A DNA stretch of 64,000 nt from Streptomyces sp. NK08204 (GTDB lineage: Bacteria; Actinomycetota; Actinomycetes; Streptomycetales; Streptomycetaceae): the NCBI RefSeq assembly GCF_020400585.1, contig NZ_JAINVF010000002.1, positions 434,001 through 498,000 on the forward strand, given 5' to 3'. Position 1 is the first letter of the stretch, and each line of letters opens with the position of its first letter. The notes under the pieces were generated by a model. The model was not told the DNA's origin and did not search any database. It worked only from the letters and a program-made list of their open reading frames with translations. Positions 25,149 to 33,069 of the stretch are shown in pieces. Made by a program: the position numbers and the translations under genes.

Positions 25149-26261
25149 TTACTTGGCGACGCCGAGACCGGCGTCGCTGACGGCTGGCACGCCCTCGGCC
25201 TTGAGGACCTTGTTCAGGAGGGTGAGGTCGTAGATGCCGTCCAGCTCGGGGTGCTCCAGCAGACCGGCCTTCACCGCGTGCCGCGCCTCGGTGTCGAGGG
25301 TCGCGGCCAGCGGGTCGTCGGTGATCCGCAGGGACTTCCACGCCGGGTCCAGGACGTTCGCCGGCAGCTCCTTGCCGGAGTCGATGCCGAGCTGCCGGTT
25401 GGCCGCGGCCTTCGCCTCGTCCGGGTGGGCGTTGATCCACTTGTTGGTCTCGACGGAGGCTCTCAACACCGCCTCGACGGCCTTCGGGTGCTCCTTGAGG
25501 AAGCTCTGCCGCACGATGATGTTCGTGATCACGAACTTCTTGTCGGGCCACAGCGAGGACTCGTCCAGCAGCACCCTGCCGCCCTCGGCGACCAGCTTCG
25601 ACGCGGTCGGCTCCGGCACCCACGCGCCGTCGACCGAACCGGACCGGTAGGCGTCGGGGATCACCTTGTTGTCGGTCCGTACGACCGACACGTCACCCTT
25701 GCCGCTCTGCGAGTCGACCTTCCAGCCCTGATCCGCCACCCAGTTGAGGAACGCGACGTCCTGCGTGTTGCCGAGCTGCGGGGTCGCGATCCTCCTGCCC
25801 TTGACGTCCTCGACAGACCTGATCTTCTTCGGGTCGACGACCAGCTTCACCCCGCCGGACGCCGAACCGCCGATGATGCGCAGGTTCCTGCCGCCGGACT
25901 TGGTGTAACCGTTGATCGCCGGGGACGGGCCGATCCAGCCGATGTCGATGGAGCCCGAGTTCAGTGCCTCGATCTCGGACGGGCCGGCGTTGAAGACCTG
26001 GTACTCGGCCCGCGTGGCGCCCAGTTCCTTCTGGAAGAAGCCCTTCTGGTTGCCGACCAGTGCGGTGGCGTGCGTCAGGTTCCCGAAGTACCCGATCCTG
26101 ACGTGGTCGAGCCCGTCGGTCTTCTCGGCCCCGGCGGCGATCTTGACGTGGTCCTTGTCGTCGGCCCTGGAGCCGTAGCCGCACGCGGCCAGGGCGAGCA
26201 GGGGCAGCGCGGCGATCACGGCTGCGCCGCGACGGACGAGGGTGGAGCGGGTGGCAGGCAC
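25149..26261 (-). CDS. ssuA: Aliphatic sulfonate-binding lipoprotein
   Basis: 370 residues. A lipobox ends the signal peptide (PLLALAAC, then GYGSR), so the mature protein is lipid-anchored outside the membrane. The body is an NMT1/SsuA-type periplasmic-binding fold: VRIGYFGNLTHATALVGNQ, GSIDIGWIGPSPAINGY and GAWVPEPTASKL. It captures sulfonates for SsuBC. GTG 26261 is chosen because AGGAAA lies 9-10 nt upstream and it gives a normal signal peptide. It is separated from cysN by 220 bp, the largest gap in the operon, so a second promoter there is possible. Confidence 0.92.
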   Translation of the reverse strand: MPATRSTLVRRGAAVIAALPLLALAACGYGSRADDKDHVKIAAGAEKTDGLDHVRIGYFGNLTHATALVGNQKGFFQKELGATRAEYQVFNAGPSEIEALNSGSIDIGWIGPSPAINGYTKSGGRNLRIIGGSASGGVKLVVDPKKIRSVEDVKGRRIATPQLGNTQDVAFLNWVADQGWKVDSQSGKGDVSVVRTDNKVIPDAYRSGSVDGAWVPEPTASKLVAEGGRVLLDESSLWPDKKFVITNIIVRQSFLKEHPKAVEAVLRASVETNKWINAHPDEAKAAANRQLGIDSGKELPANVLDPAWKSLRITDDPLAATLDTEARHAVKAGLLEHPELDGIYDLTLLNKVLKAEGVPAVSDAGLGVAK

Positions 26262-26481
26262 GGGAGGGTTTCCTCTCGTTGGCCCGGCGGTCACGCCCTG
26301 TCAGGTCGTGGCCGGGAGTTCGGCAGTGGTTCTTCGTCGCTTCCGGTACGGGGCGCGCATGCGGTGCGCGTACGTCAGTGCCCGCATCGGGCGACTCCGC
26401 CCTGCCCGCTGCCGAGGGCGCCGCTGCCGACACGGCCGCCCTCCTTCGCGAACGTCGAGTAGAAATCCGGAGCGTTCACGA

Positions 26482-27816
26482 TCAGAAGTCCCAACCGTCT
26501 TCGTCCGCCGGGTTTTTGACCGGCTCGGGCGAGGCGAAGGACTCGCCGACCATGCCGGCGGTGAGCGTGGTGCCGTCGGCGGGGTCGATCAGGATGAAGG
26601 AGCCGGTGCGGCGCGAGTCGGCGTAGGAGTCGACCGGCAGCGGTTCGGCGGTACGGATCTGCACCCGGCCGATGTCGTTGGCGACGAGCTGTCCCGGGTG
26701 CGGGTGCAGGGACAGGTCGTCGAGCGTGAGCCGGGACGGGATGTCCCGGACGATCGCCTTCACCGTGCGGGTGCCGTGCTTGAGCAGCACCCGGTGCCCG
26801 ACGGTCAGCGGCTGGTCGGCGACGTGGCAGACGGTCGCCTCCACGTCCTGCGTGGTGGGCGGCGCGTCCTTCGTCGGCACGATCAGATCGCCGCGCGAGA
26901 CGTCGATGTCGTCCTGAAGCAGGACGGTCACCGACTGCGCCGTCCAGGCCACGTCGACGGGCTTTCCCAGCAGGTCGATGGCCGAGATGCGCGTGGTCCG
27001 CCCGGACGGCAGGATCGTGACCTCCTCGCCGACCCGGAAGGAGCCGGCCGCGATCTGGCCCGCGTAGCCCCGGTAGTCGGGGTGCTCGGCGGTCTGCGGC
27101 CGGATCACGTACTGCACGGGCAGCCGGTTGTGGCAGTGCGCGAGGTCATGGGTGACCGGCACGGTCTCCAGGTGCTCCAGGACCGTCGGGCCGCCGTACC
27201 AGTCCATGTTCGCGGACGGCTCCACCACGTTGTCACCGGCCAGCGCCGAGATCGGGATCGCGGTGACCTCCGGCACGCCCAGCTCGGTGGCGTACGCAGT
27301 GAACTCCTCGGCGATCGCGGCGAACACCGACTCCTGGTAGTCGGCCAGGTCCATCTTGTTGACGGCCAGCACCACGTGCGGCACGCGCAGCAGCGCGGCG
27401 ATCGCCGCGTGCCGGCGGGTCTGCTCGACGACACCGTTGCGGGCGTCGACCAGGATCACCGTCAGCTCGGCGGTGGAGGCGCCGGTGACCATGTTCCGCG
27501 TGTACTGCACATGGCCCGGGGTGTCGGCCAGGATGAACCGGCGCCGGGGCGTGGCGAAGTAGCGGTAGGCCACGTCGATCGTGATGCCCTGCTCGCGCTC
27601 GGCCCGCAGCCCGTCGGTGAGCAGCGCGAGGTCGGGGCCTTCCTGGCCGCGGCTGGCGGACGCCCGCTCCACGGCCTCCAGCTGGTCGGCGAGGACCGAC
27701 TTGGAGTCGTGCAGCAGCCGTCCGACGAGCGTGGACTTGCCGTCGTCGACGGAGCCGGCGGTGGCGAACCGCAGCAGGGTGGTGGCCGAGAGGGCCTCGG
27801 TCGTGGTCGTACTCAT
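26482..27816 (-). CDS. cysN: Sulfate adenylyltransferase subunit 1 (GTPase)
   Basis: 444 residues of the EF-Tu-like GTPase subunit of ATP sulfurylase: G1 GSVDDGKSTLVGRLLHDSK, G2/switch EREQGITIDVAYRYF, G3 DTPGH and G4 NKMDLADY. GTP hydrolysis drives formation of adenosine 5'-phosphosulfate by CysD. Length fits a stand-alone CysN, not the CysNC fusion, consistent with a separate cysC nearby. It starts 2 bp after cysD ends. Confidence 0.96.
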   Translation of the reverse strand: MSTTTTEALSATTLLRFATAGSVDDGKSTLVGRLLHDSKSVLADQLEAVERASASRGQEGPDLALLTDGLRAEREQGITIDVAYRYFATPRRRFILADTPGHVQYTRNMVTGASTAELTVILVDARNGVVEQTRRHAAIAALLRVPHVVLAVNKMDLADYQESVFAAIAEEFTAYATELGVPEVTAIPISALAGDNVVEPSANMDWYGGPTVLEHLETVPVTHDLAHCHNRLPVQYVIRPQTAEHPDYRGYAGQIAAGSFRVGEEVTILPSGRTTRISAIDLLGKPVDVAWTAQSVTVLLQDDIDVSRGDLIVPTKDAPPTTQDVEATVCHVADQPLTVGHRVLLKHGTRTVKAIVRDIPSRLTLDDLSLHPHPGQLVANDIGRVQIRTAEPLPVDSYADSRRTGSFILIDPADGTTLTAGMVGESFASPEPVKNPADEDGWDF

Positions 27817-27818
27817 GC

Positions 27819-28772
27819 TTAGAAGTACCCCTCGCGCTTGCGGTCTTCCATCGCGGCCTCGGAGAGCTTGTCGTCGGCGCGGGTGGCGCCGCGCTCGGTG
27901 AGCCGGGAGGCGGCGATCTCGGCGATCACGGCGTCCAGCGTGGTGGCGTCGGAGTCGACGGCACCCGTGCAGGACATGTCACCCACGGTCCGGTAACGGA
28001 CGAGCCGCTTCTCCACGCTCTCGCCGTCCTTCGGGCCGCCCCACTCACCCGCGGTCAGCCACATGCCGCTGCGCTGGAACACCTCGCGCTCGTGCGCGAA
28101 GTAGATCTCCGGCAGCTCGATGCCCTCGCGGGCGATGTACTGCCACACGTCCAGCTCGGTCCAGTTGCTCAGCGGGAACACCCGGACGTGCTCACCGGGC
28201 GCGTGGCGGCCGTTGTACAGGTTCCACAGCTCGGGGCGCTGCCGGCGCGGGTCCCACTGGGAGAACTCGTCGCGCAGGGAGAACACGCGCTCCTTGGCGC
28301 GGGCCTTCTCCTCGTCGCGGCGCCCGCCGCCGAAGACCGCGTCGAACTTCTCGCTCTGGATCTTCTCGGTCAGCGGCAGTGTCTGCAGCGGGTTCCGGGT
28401 GCCGTCGGGGCGCTCCTTGAGCACACCGCGGTCGATGTAGTCCTGTACGGAGGCCACGTGGAGGCGCAGCCCATGTGCGGCGACCACACGATCTCGGTAC
28501 TCCAGCACCTCGGGGAAGTTGTGTCCCGTGTCCACATGGAGCAGCGAGAAGGGGATCACGGCCGGGGCGAACGCCTTCAGCGCGAGATGCAGCATGACGA
28601 TGGAGTCCTTGCCACCGGAGAAAAGGATCACCGGGTTCTCGAACTCGCCCGCCACCTCGCGGAAGATGTGGACCGCCTCGGACTCCAACGCGTCCAGGTG
28701 CGACAGGGCGTACGGGGTGTGCGTACCGTTCGCGCCCTCGTCGTCCGTCGTTGCCTTGGCGACGGTGGTCAT
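27819..28772 (-). CDS. cysD: Sulfate adenylyltransferase subunit 2
   Basis: 317-residue PP-loop adenylyltransferase: FENPVILFSGGKDSIVMLHL (SGGKDS loop), LLHVDTGHNFPEVLEYRD, FGGGRRDEEKARAKERVFS and FPLSNWTELDVWQYI. It transfers AMP from ATP to sulfate to give APS, with CysN. Its start overlaps the cysC stop (ATGA), and cysN follows directly. Confidence 0.97.
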   Translation of the reverse strand: MTTVAKATTDDEGANGTHTPYALSHLDALESEAVHIFREVAGEFENPVILFSGGKDSIVMLHLALKAFAPAVIPFSLLHVDTGHNFPEVLEYRDRVVAAHGLRLHVASVQDYIDRGVLKERPDGTRNPLQTLPLTEKIQSEKFDAVFGGGRRDEEKARAKERVFSLRDEFSQWDPRRQRPELWNLYNGRHAPGEHVRVFPLSNWTELDVWQYIAREGIELPEIYFAHEREVFQRSGMWLTAGEWGGPKDGESVEKRLVRYRTVGDMSCTGAVDSDATTLDAVIAEIAASRLTERGATRADDKLSEAAMEDRKREGYF

Positions 28773-29305
28773 GCCAGTCCCCTCTCACTGAGCAGGGCGT
28801 ACACCGACGCCGCGGACTCCTGCACGGTCTGGTCCTGCGATTCGATCCGCAGGTCCGGCGACTCGGGCTCCTCGTACGGGTCGTCGACCCCGGTGAGCCC
28901 GGTCAGCTCGCCCGCGGCCTGCTTGGCGTACAGCCCCTTCACATCGCGCACCGAGCACACCTCGACCGGCGTCGCCACGTGGATCTCCAGGTACGGCGTC
29001 CCGTTCCCCGCGTGCCGCCCCCGCACCGCGTCGCGGCTGTCCGCGTAGGGCGCGATCACCGGGACCAGCACCTTCACGCCGTTACGGGCCAGCAGTTCGG
29101 CGACGAAGCCGATGCGCTGCACATTGGTGTGCCGGTCCTCGCGGCTGAAGCCGAGACCCGCCGAGATGAACTCGCGGATCTCGTCGCCGTCGAGCACCTC
29201 GACGAGGTGGCCCTGCTCACGCAGCCGGCCGGCCAGCTCGTACGCGATGGTGGTCTTGCCGGCGCTCGGCAGACCCGTGAGCCAGACGGTGGCCCCGGTC
29301 GTCAC
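28769..29305 (-). CDS. cysC: Adenylylsulfate (APS) kinase
   Basis: 178 residues from GTG 29305. P-loop GLPSAGKTT, DGDEIREF, FSREDRHTNVQRIGFVAELL and the KGLYAKQAAGE loop are typical. It phosphorylates APS to PAPS. GTG 29305 has AGGAG 6 nt upstream; an in-frame ATG at 29338 overlaps the cysH stop and would add 11 residues, so it remains a possible second start. The operon also encodes a [4Fe-4S] CC-type reductase that can use APS directly, so PAPS may serve sulfotransferases as well. Confidence 0.94.
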   Translation of the reverse strand: MTTGATVWLTGLPSAGKTTIAYELAGRLREQGHLVEVLDGDEIREFISAGLGFSREDRHTNVQRIGFVAELLARNGVKVLVPVIAPYADSRDAVRGRHAGNGTPYLEIHVATPVEVCSVRDVKGLYAKQAAGELTGLTGVDDPYEEPESPDLRIESQDQTVQESAASVYALLSERGLA

Positions 29306-29334
29306 GTGATTCTCCTGCTTGTCGGTCGAAGTCG

Positions 29335-30054
29335 TCATCCGTGCAGTCCGCACTCGGTCTTGGCGCGCCCGGCCCAGCGGCCGGCGCGCGCGTCCTCGCC
29401 CTCCAGGACGCGGCGGGTGCACGGGGCACAGCCGACGGAGGCGTAGCCGTCCATCAGCAACGGGTTGGTCAGCACGCCGTGTTCGACGACGTAGGCGTCC
29501 ACGTCGTCCTGGGTCCAGCGGGCGATCGGGGAGATCTTGACCTTCTGCCGCTTCTCGTCCCAGCCGACGACCGGGGTGTTCGCCCGGGTCGGGGACTCGT
29601 CGCGGCGCAGGCCCGTCGCCCACGCCTGGTAGTCCCCCAGTCCCTCCTCGAGGGGCTGGACCTTGCGCAGAGCGCAGCACAGGTCGGGGTCGCGGTCGTG
29701 CAGCTTCGGGCCGTACTGCGCGTCCTGCTCGGCGACCGTCTGCCGCGGGGTGAGGGTGATGACGTTGACGTCCATCACGGCGGCCACGGCGTCGCGGGTG
29801 CCGATGGTCTCCGGGAAGTGGTAGCCGGTGTCGAGGAAGACCACGTCCACTGGGGCCCCGCCCTTGCGTACCCGGGAGGCCAGATGGGCGACCACGGCGT
29901 CCTCCATCGAGGAGGTGACGCAGAACTTCTCGCCGAAGGTGTCGGCGGCCCACGTGAGGATCTCCAGGGCGGAGGCGTCCTCCAGATCACGCCCCGCCTG
30001 CTCGGCGAGCGCCTTCAACTCGTCGGCGGATCGCTCGCGCTGAGGTGTCGTCAT
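29335..30054 (-). CDS. cysH: APS/PAPS reductase, [4Fe-4S] type
   Basis: 239 residues, PP-loop fold: VTSSMEDAVVAHLA, FLDTGYHFPET, Cys126-Cys127 in PDLCCALRKVQPLEE and Cys209-Cys212 in VGCAPCTRR, plus the catalytic ECGLHG tail (Cys235). The two Cys pairs ligate a [4Fe-4S] cluster, the mark of APS-reducing assimilatory enzymes. It makes sulfite for Sir. The stop overlaps the potential cysC ATG, and the start overlaps the small zinc-ribbon gene. Confidence 0.96.
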   Translation of the reverse strand: MTTPQRERSADELKALAEQAGRDLEDASALEILTWAADTFGEKFCVTSSMEDAVVAHLASRVRKGGAPVDVVFLDTGYHFPETIGTRDAVAAVMDVNVITLTPRQTVAEQDAQYGPKLHDRDPDLCCALRKVQPLEEGLGDYQAWATGLRRDESPTRANTPVVGWDEKRQKVKISPIARWTQDDVDAYVVEHGVLTNPLLMDGYASVGCAPCTRRVLEGEDARAGRWAGRAKTECGLHG

Positions 30055-30233
30055 ATCCGGTCATCCCCTCCGTTGTCGGCTCGCTGCAGCCCCCGGGCCA
30101 GCAGCCCGAGGAACTTCAGCCGGAATGCGCGGTTGCACGCCCCGCATTCCCAGGCGCCGTGGCCCTCTTCGCTCGGACGCAGGTCCTCGTCGCCGCAGTA
30201 GGGGCAGTGGAACGGCGCGGCACGCTCGCTCAT
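30051..30233 (-). CDS. Small zinc-ribbon protein of the sulfur operon
   Basis: 60 residues with two CXXC pairs (FHCPYCGD and WECGACNR) that should bind one zinc or iron, followed by a short basic helix (AFRLKFLGLLARG). Both ends overlap neighbours: its ATG overlaps the sir stop and its stop overlaps the cysH start (ATGA-type), so it is translated within the operon. Genes like it occur between sir and cysH in other streptomycetes. Function is unknown; a cluster or electron-transfer helper is one guess. Confidence 0.8.
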   Translation of the reverse strand: MSERAAPFHCPYCGDEDLRPSEEGHGAWECGACNRAFRLKFLGLLARGLQRADNGGDDRI

Positions 30234-31927
30234 GACAGGGCCTCCTCGGAAGCGCGCGCGGCCCAGGTCGCGAACCGCTCGCCGTCCTTGCGTTCGGCCT
30301 GGTAACGCCGGAGCACCCGCTCGACGTAGTCGGGCAGTTCCTCAGACGTCACCTTCAGACCGCGCACCTTGCGGCCGAAGCCCGCCTCCAGGCCGAGCGC
30401 GCCGCCGAGGTGCACCTGGAAGCCCTCGACCTGGTTGCCCTGGTCGTCGAGGACCAGCTGGCCCTTGAGACCGATGTCCGCGACCTGGATGCGGGCACAG
30501 GCGTTCGGGCAGCCGTTGAGATTGATGGTGATCGGCTCGTCGAAGTCCGGCAGGCGGCGCTCCAGTTCGTCGATCAGCTGGGAGCCGCGCTGCTTGGTCT
30601 CGACGATGGCGAGCTTGCAGAACTCGATGCCCGTGCAGGCCATGGTGCCGCGCCGGAAGGAGGACGGCCGGGCGGTGAGGTCCAGCGCCTCCAGGCCCTC
30701 CACCAGCGAGTCGACCTTGTCCTGCTCGACATCGAGGACGATCATCTTCTGCTCGACGGTGGTACGCACCCGGCCCGAGCCGTGTGCCTCCGCGAGGTCG
30801 GCGATCTTCGTCAGCGTGGCGCCGTCGACGCGGCCGACGCGCGGCGCGAACCCGACGTAGAACCGGCCGTCCTTCTGCCGGTGCACGCCGATGTGGTCGC
30901 GCCACTGCTGCACCGGCTGCTCGGGGGCGGGGCCGTCGACCAGCTTGCGGCCCAGGTACTCGTCCTCCAGCACCTGCCGGAACTTCTCCGGGCCCCAGTC
31001 GGCGACGAGGAACTTCAGGCGGGCACGGTTGCGCAGCCGGCGGTAGCCGTAGTCACGGAAGATCGAGATGACGCCCTCGAAGACGTCCGGGACCTCGTCC
31101 AGGGGCACCCAGGCGCCGAGGCGCACACCGAGCCTGGGGTTGGTGGACAGGCCGCCGCCGACCCAGACGTCGAAGCCCGGCCCGTGCTCGGGGTGCCGTA
31201 CGCCGACGAACGCCACGTCGTTGATCTCGTGCACGACGTCCAGCAGCGGCGAACCGGAGATGGCCGTCTTGAACTTGCGGGGGAGGTTCGAGTACGCCTT
31301 GTTGTTCAGGACGCGGCGCTTCATCTCCTCCAGCGCCGGAGTGGCGTCGATGATCTCGTCCTCGGCGATGCCCGCCACGGGGGAGCCGATCATCACACGC
31401 GGGGTGTCGCCGCACGCGGTGACCGTGGACAGGCCGACGCCCTCCAGCCGGTTCCAGATCTCCGGCACGTCCTCGATCCGGATCCAGTGGTACTGGACGT
31501 TCTGCCGGTCGGTGATGTCCGCCGTGCCCCGCGCGAACTCCTGCGAGATCTCGCCGATCACCCGCAGCTGCCCGGTCGTCAGCGCCCCGCCGTCGATGCG
31601 CACCCGGAGCATGAAGTAGGTGTCGTCCAGCTCCTCCGGCTCCAGGATCGCGGTCTTGCCGCCGTCGATCCCGGGGCGGCGCTGGGTGTAGAGGCCCCAC
31701 CAACGCATCCGGCCGCGCAGGTCGTTGGGATCGATCGAGTCGAAACCGCGCTTGGAGTAGATCGTCTCAATGCGTGTCCGCACATTGAGACCGTCGTCGT
31801 CCTTCTTGAACTGCTCGTTGCCGTTGAGCGGGGTCAGGTGCCCCACCGCCCACTGCCCCTCACCACGGTGACGGCTCACCTTGCGGCGGGGCGCGGCGGC
31901 GGCGGGGTTCTGTGGGGTGGCGGCCAT
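30230..31927 (-). CDS. sirA: Ferredoxin-dependent sulfite reductase
   Basis: 565 residues of the nitrite/sulfite reductase family with two repeats. Siroheme/[4Fe-4S] ligands: ACTGIEFCKLAIVETK and NLNGCPNACARIQVADIG. Siroheme-pocket residues TADITDRQNVQYHWI are present. Reduces sulfite to sulfide with six electrons from ferredoxin. The ATG at 31927 has AAGGACG upstream; the open frame reaches 31993 but that part overlaps promoter palindromes. First gene of the operon, 4-nt overlap with the zinc-ribbon gene. The Sir versus NirA choice rests on the cys gene context. Confidence 0.95.
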   Translation of the reverse strand: MAATPQNPAAAAPRRKVSRHRGEGQWAVGHLTPLNGNEQFKKDDDGLNVRTRIETIYSKRGFDSIDPNDLRGRMRWWGLYTQRRPGIDGGKTAILEPEELDDTYFMLRVRIDGGALTTGQLRVIGEISQEFARGTADITDRQNVQYHWIRIEDVPEIWNRLEGVGLSTVTACGDTPRVMIGSPVAGIAEDEIIDATPALEEMKRRVLNNKAYSNLPRKFKTAISGSPLLDVVHEINDVAFVGVRHPEHGPGFDVWVGGGLSTNPRLGVRLGAWVPLDEVPDVFEGVISIFRDYGYRRLRNRARLKFLVADWGPEKFRQVLEDEYLGRKLVDGPAPEQPVQQWRDHIGVHRQKDGRFYVGFAPRVGRVDGATLTKIADLAEAHGSGRVRTTVEQKMIVLDVEQDKVDSLVEGLEALDLTARPSSFRRGTMACTGIEFCKLAIVETKQRGSQLIDELERRLPDFDEPITINLNGCPNACARIQVADIGLKGQLVLDDQGNQVEGFQVHLGGALGLEAGFGRKVRGLKVTSEELPDYVERVLRRYQAERKDGERFATWAARASEEALS

Positions 31928-31968
31928 GGTTTTTACGTCCTTCGGGACCGGCGGAAACGGCTCTGACC

Positions 31969-32004
31969 TGCGCATATAAGCGCATGCGGGCATGCGTGCG
32001 CACC
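31969..32004 (-). promoter_or_regulatory. Promoter/operator of the sulfur assimilation operon
   Basis: On the minus strand a -10-like TTATAT (31979-31974) is flanked by TGCGC and GCGCA arms (31969-31984). Immediately upstream, GCATGC-GG-GCATGC (31982-31995) is a second perfect inverted repeat filling the -35/-10 spacer. A start near 31967 would leave a leader of about 40 nt carrying the AAGGACG ribosome site. The arrangement suggests repression by one or two DNA-binding proteins. Further up, CTGGAC-ACA-GTCCAG (32161-32175) is another perfect palindrome. Confidence 0.6.
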
Positions 32005-32191
32005 CTTGCGGGGGCAGGCATCAGGTTCGGGGAGGAGCGGCGGTGCTGGGGCGATCAGCTCGCCGGACAGATGGCGCTGGACATGCGGCCGAGGTCGACG
32101 TGCCGCCGACTCACCAAGGCAATTCCAGTTCCAGGCATGGCGGAAGCGTGGCACGGCGATCTGGACACAGTCCAGCTTCGTCCATCATGCG

Positions 32192-32225
32192 GACACCCTT
32201 GTCCCGAAACGTGGACAAGGGTGTC
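32192..32225 (-). terminator. Terminator after the GNAT gene
   Basis: GACACCCTTGTCC (32192-32204) and GGACAAGGGTGTC (32213-32225) form a perfect 13-bp stem with an 8-nt loop, 40 bp beyond the GNAT stop. It insulates that gene from the sulfur operon downstream. No gene is seen in 31928-32264. Confidence 0.8.
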
Positions 32226-32264
32226 GTCGGTCACATGCCGTGCGTGACGGCTTGTCGTGGCAGA

Positions 32265-32837
32265 TCAGGCCTGGTACGCACCGGGCCAGGGTCCCGGCGT
32301 CGCCACCTCGGGCTCCTGCTCGACCTTGGTGTCGAACAGCGTGAAGCCGCGGCGCAGGTAGTTGTCCATCGCGAACTCACCGTCCTTGCTGCACGTGTGC
32401 AGCCACACCCGCTTGGTCGGGGTCCGGCCCGGCCACCGCTCGGCCAGGTCCCAGGCCCGCCGGGTGCCGTACGACAGCAGGTGGCCGCCGATGCGGTGCC
32501 CGCGGAAGGCGGGGATCAGCCCGAAGTAGACGATTTCGACCACGCCTTCGTCCTGCGGCTCCAGTTCGACGTACCCGGCCGGGGTGCCCCGCTCGTAGGC
32601 CACCCAGGTCTCCACACCGGGCCGCTCCAGGTACTCCTGCCACTGCGCGTACGTCCAGCCCAGCCGGTCGGTCCAGCGGATGTCACCCCCGACCGAGGCG
32701 TACAGGAACCGGCTGAACTCGGGGGAGGGCACCTCGGCGCGGACGATCCGCACGTCGCCCTCGGGCGCGGCGGCGGGCAGGAGGTCGGCCGGGGACGTCT
32801 GCTCCAGGGACCAGGTGGTGACAGGGACGCTGCTCAT
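32265..32837 (-). CDS. GNAT family N-acetyltransferase
   Basis: 190 residues. The acetyl-CoA fold is visible as WVAYERGTPAGYVELEPQ, VVEIVYFGLIPAFRGHRIGG (motif A, R/Q-x-x-G-x-G/A variant), HLLSYGTRRAWDL and the C-terminal NYLRRGFTLFDTK. Substrate cannot be inferred. ATG 32837 begins MSSVPVTTWSLEQ; ATG 32867 is a longer option, and neither has a strong ribosome site. Transcribed toward the sulfur operon but ended by its own hairpin. Confidence 0.85.
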   Translation of the reverse strand: MSSVPVTTWSLEQTSPADLLPAAAPEGDVRIVRAEVPSPEFSRFLYASVGGDIRWTDRLGWTYAQWQEYLERPGVETWVAYERGTPAGYVELEPQDEGVVEIVYFGLIPAFRGHRIGGHLLSYGTRRAWDLAERWPGRTPTKRVWLHTCSKDGEFAMDNYLRRGFTLFDTKVEQEPEVATPGPWPGAYQA

Positions 32838-32972
32838 GCCGGCCAGGGAACCATCCCGTCCGGCCATCTGTCGATCGCCCGCCTCAAGCCTCCGGCACCT
32901 TCGGGGTGGGTAGGGCCTTCCGGTGGGGCGGGTTCTTCACCTCACCGCGCCCCCTCTCTCGGCCGGCCCGTT

Positions 32973-33069
32973 CCGGTCGCTCCGGCGGGTGGTCCGGTCC
33001 GGCGGGCGGTCCGGTCACTCCGGCGGGCGGTCCGGTCACTCCGGCGGGCGGTCCGGTCCGGCGGGCCGT
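32973..33069. repeat. 21-bp/17-bp direct repeats at the end of a secreted-protein gene
   Basis: Five units of CCGGTCACTCCGGCGGGCGGT or a 17-bp form lacking four bases (CCGGTCCGGCGGGCGGT) follow one another. The stop of the 33036 gene lies inside a unit, so expansion or loss of copies would change that protein's C terminus. Confidence 0.85.

Noticed and set aside
31928..31993. In-frame 5' extension of sir considered as a cysteine-type leader peptide
   Set aside because: It has no stop before sir, so it is not a separate uORF; it overlaps the -10 box and operator, and only one Cys codon is present.
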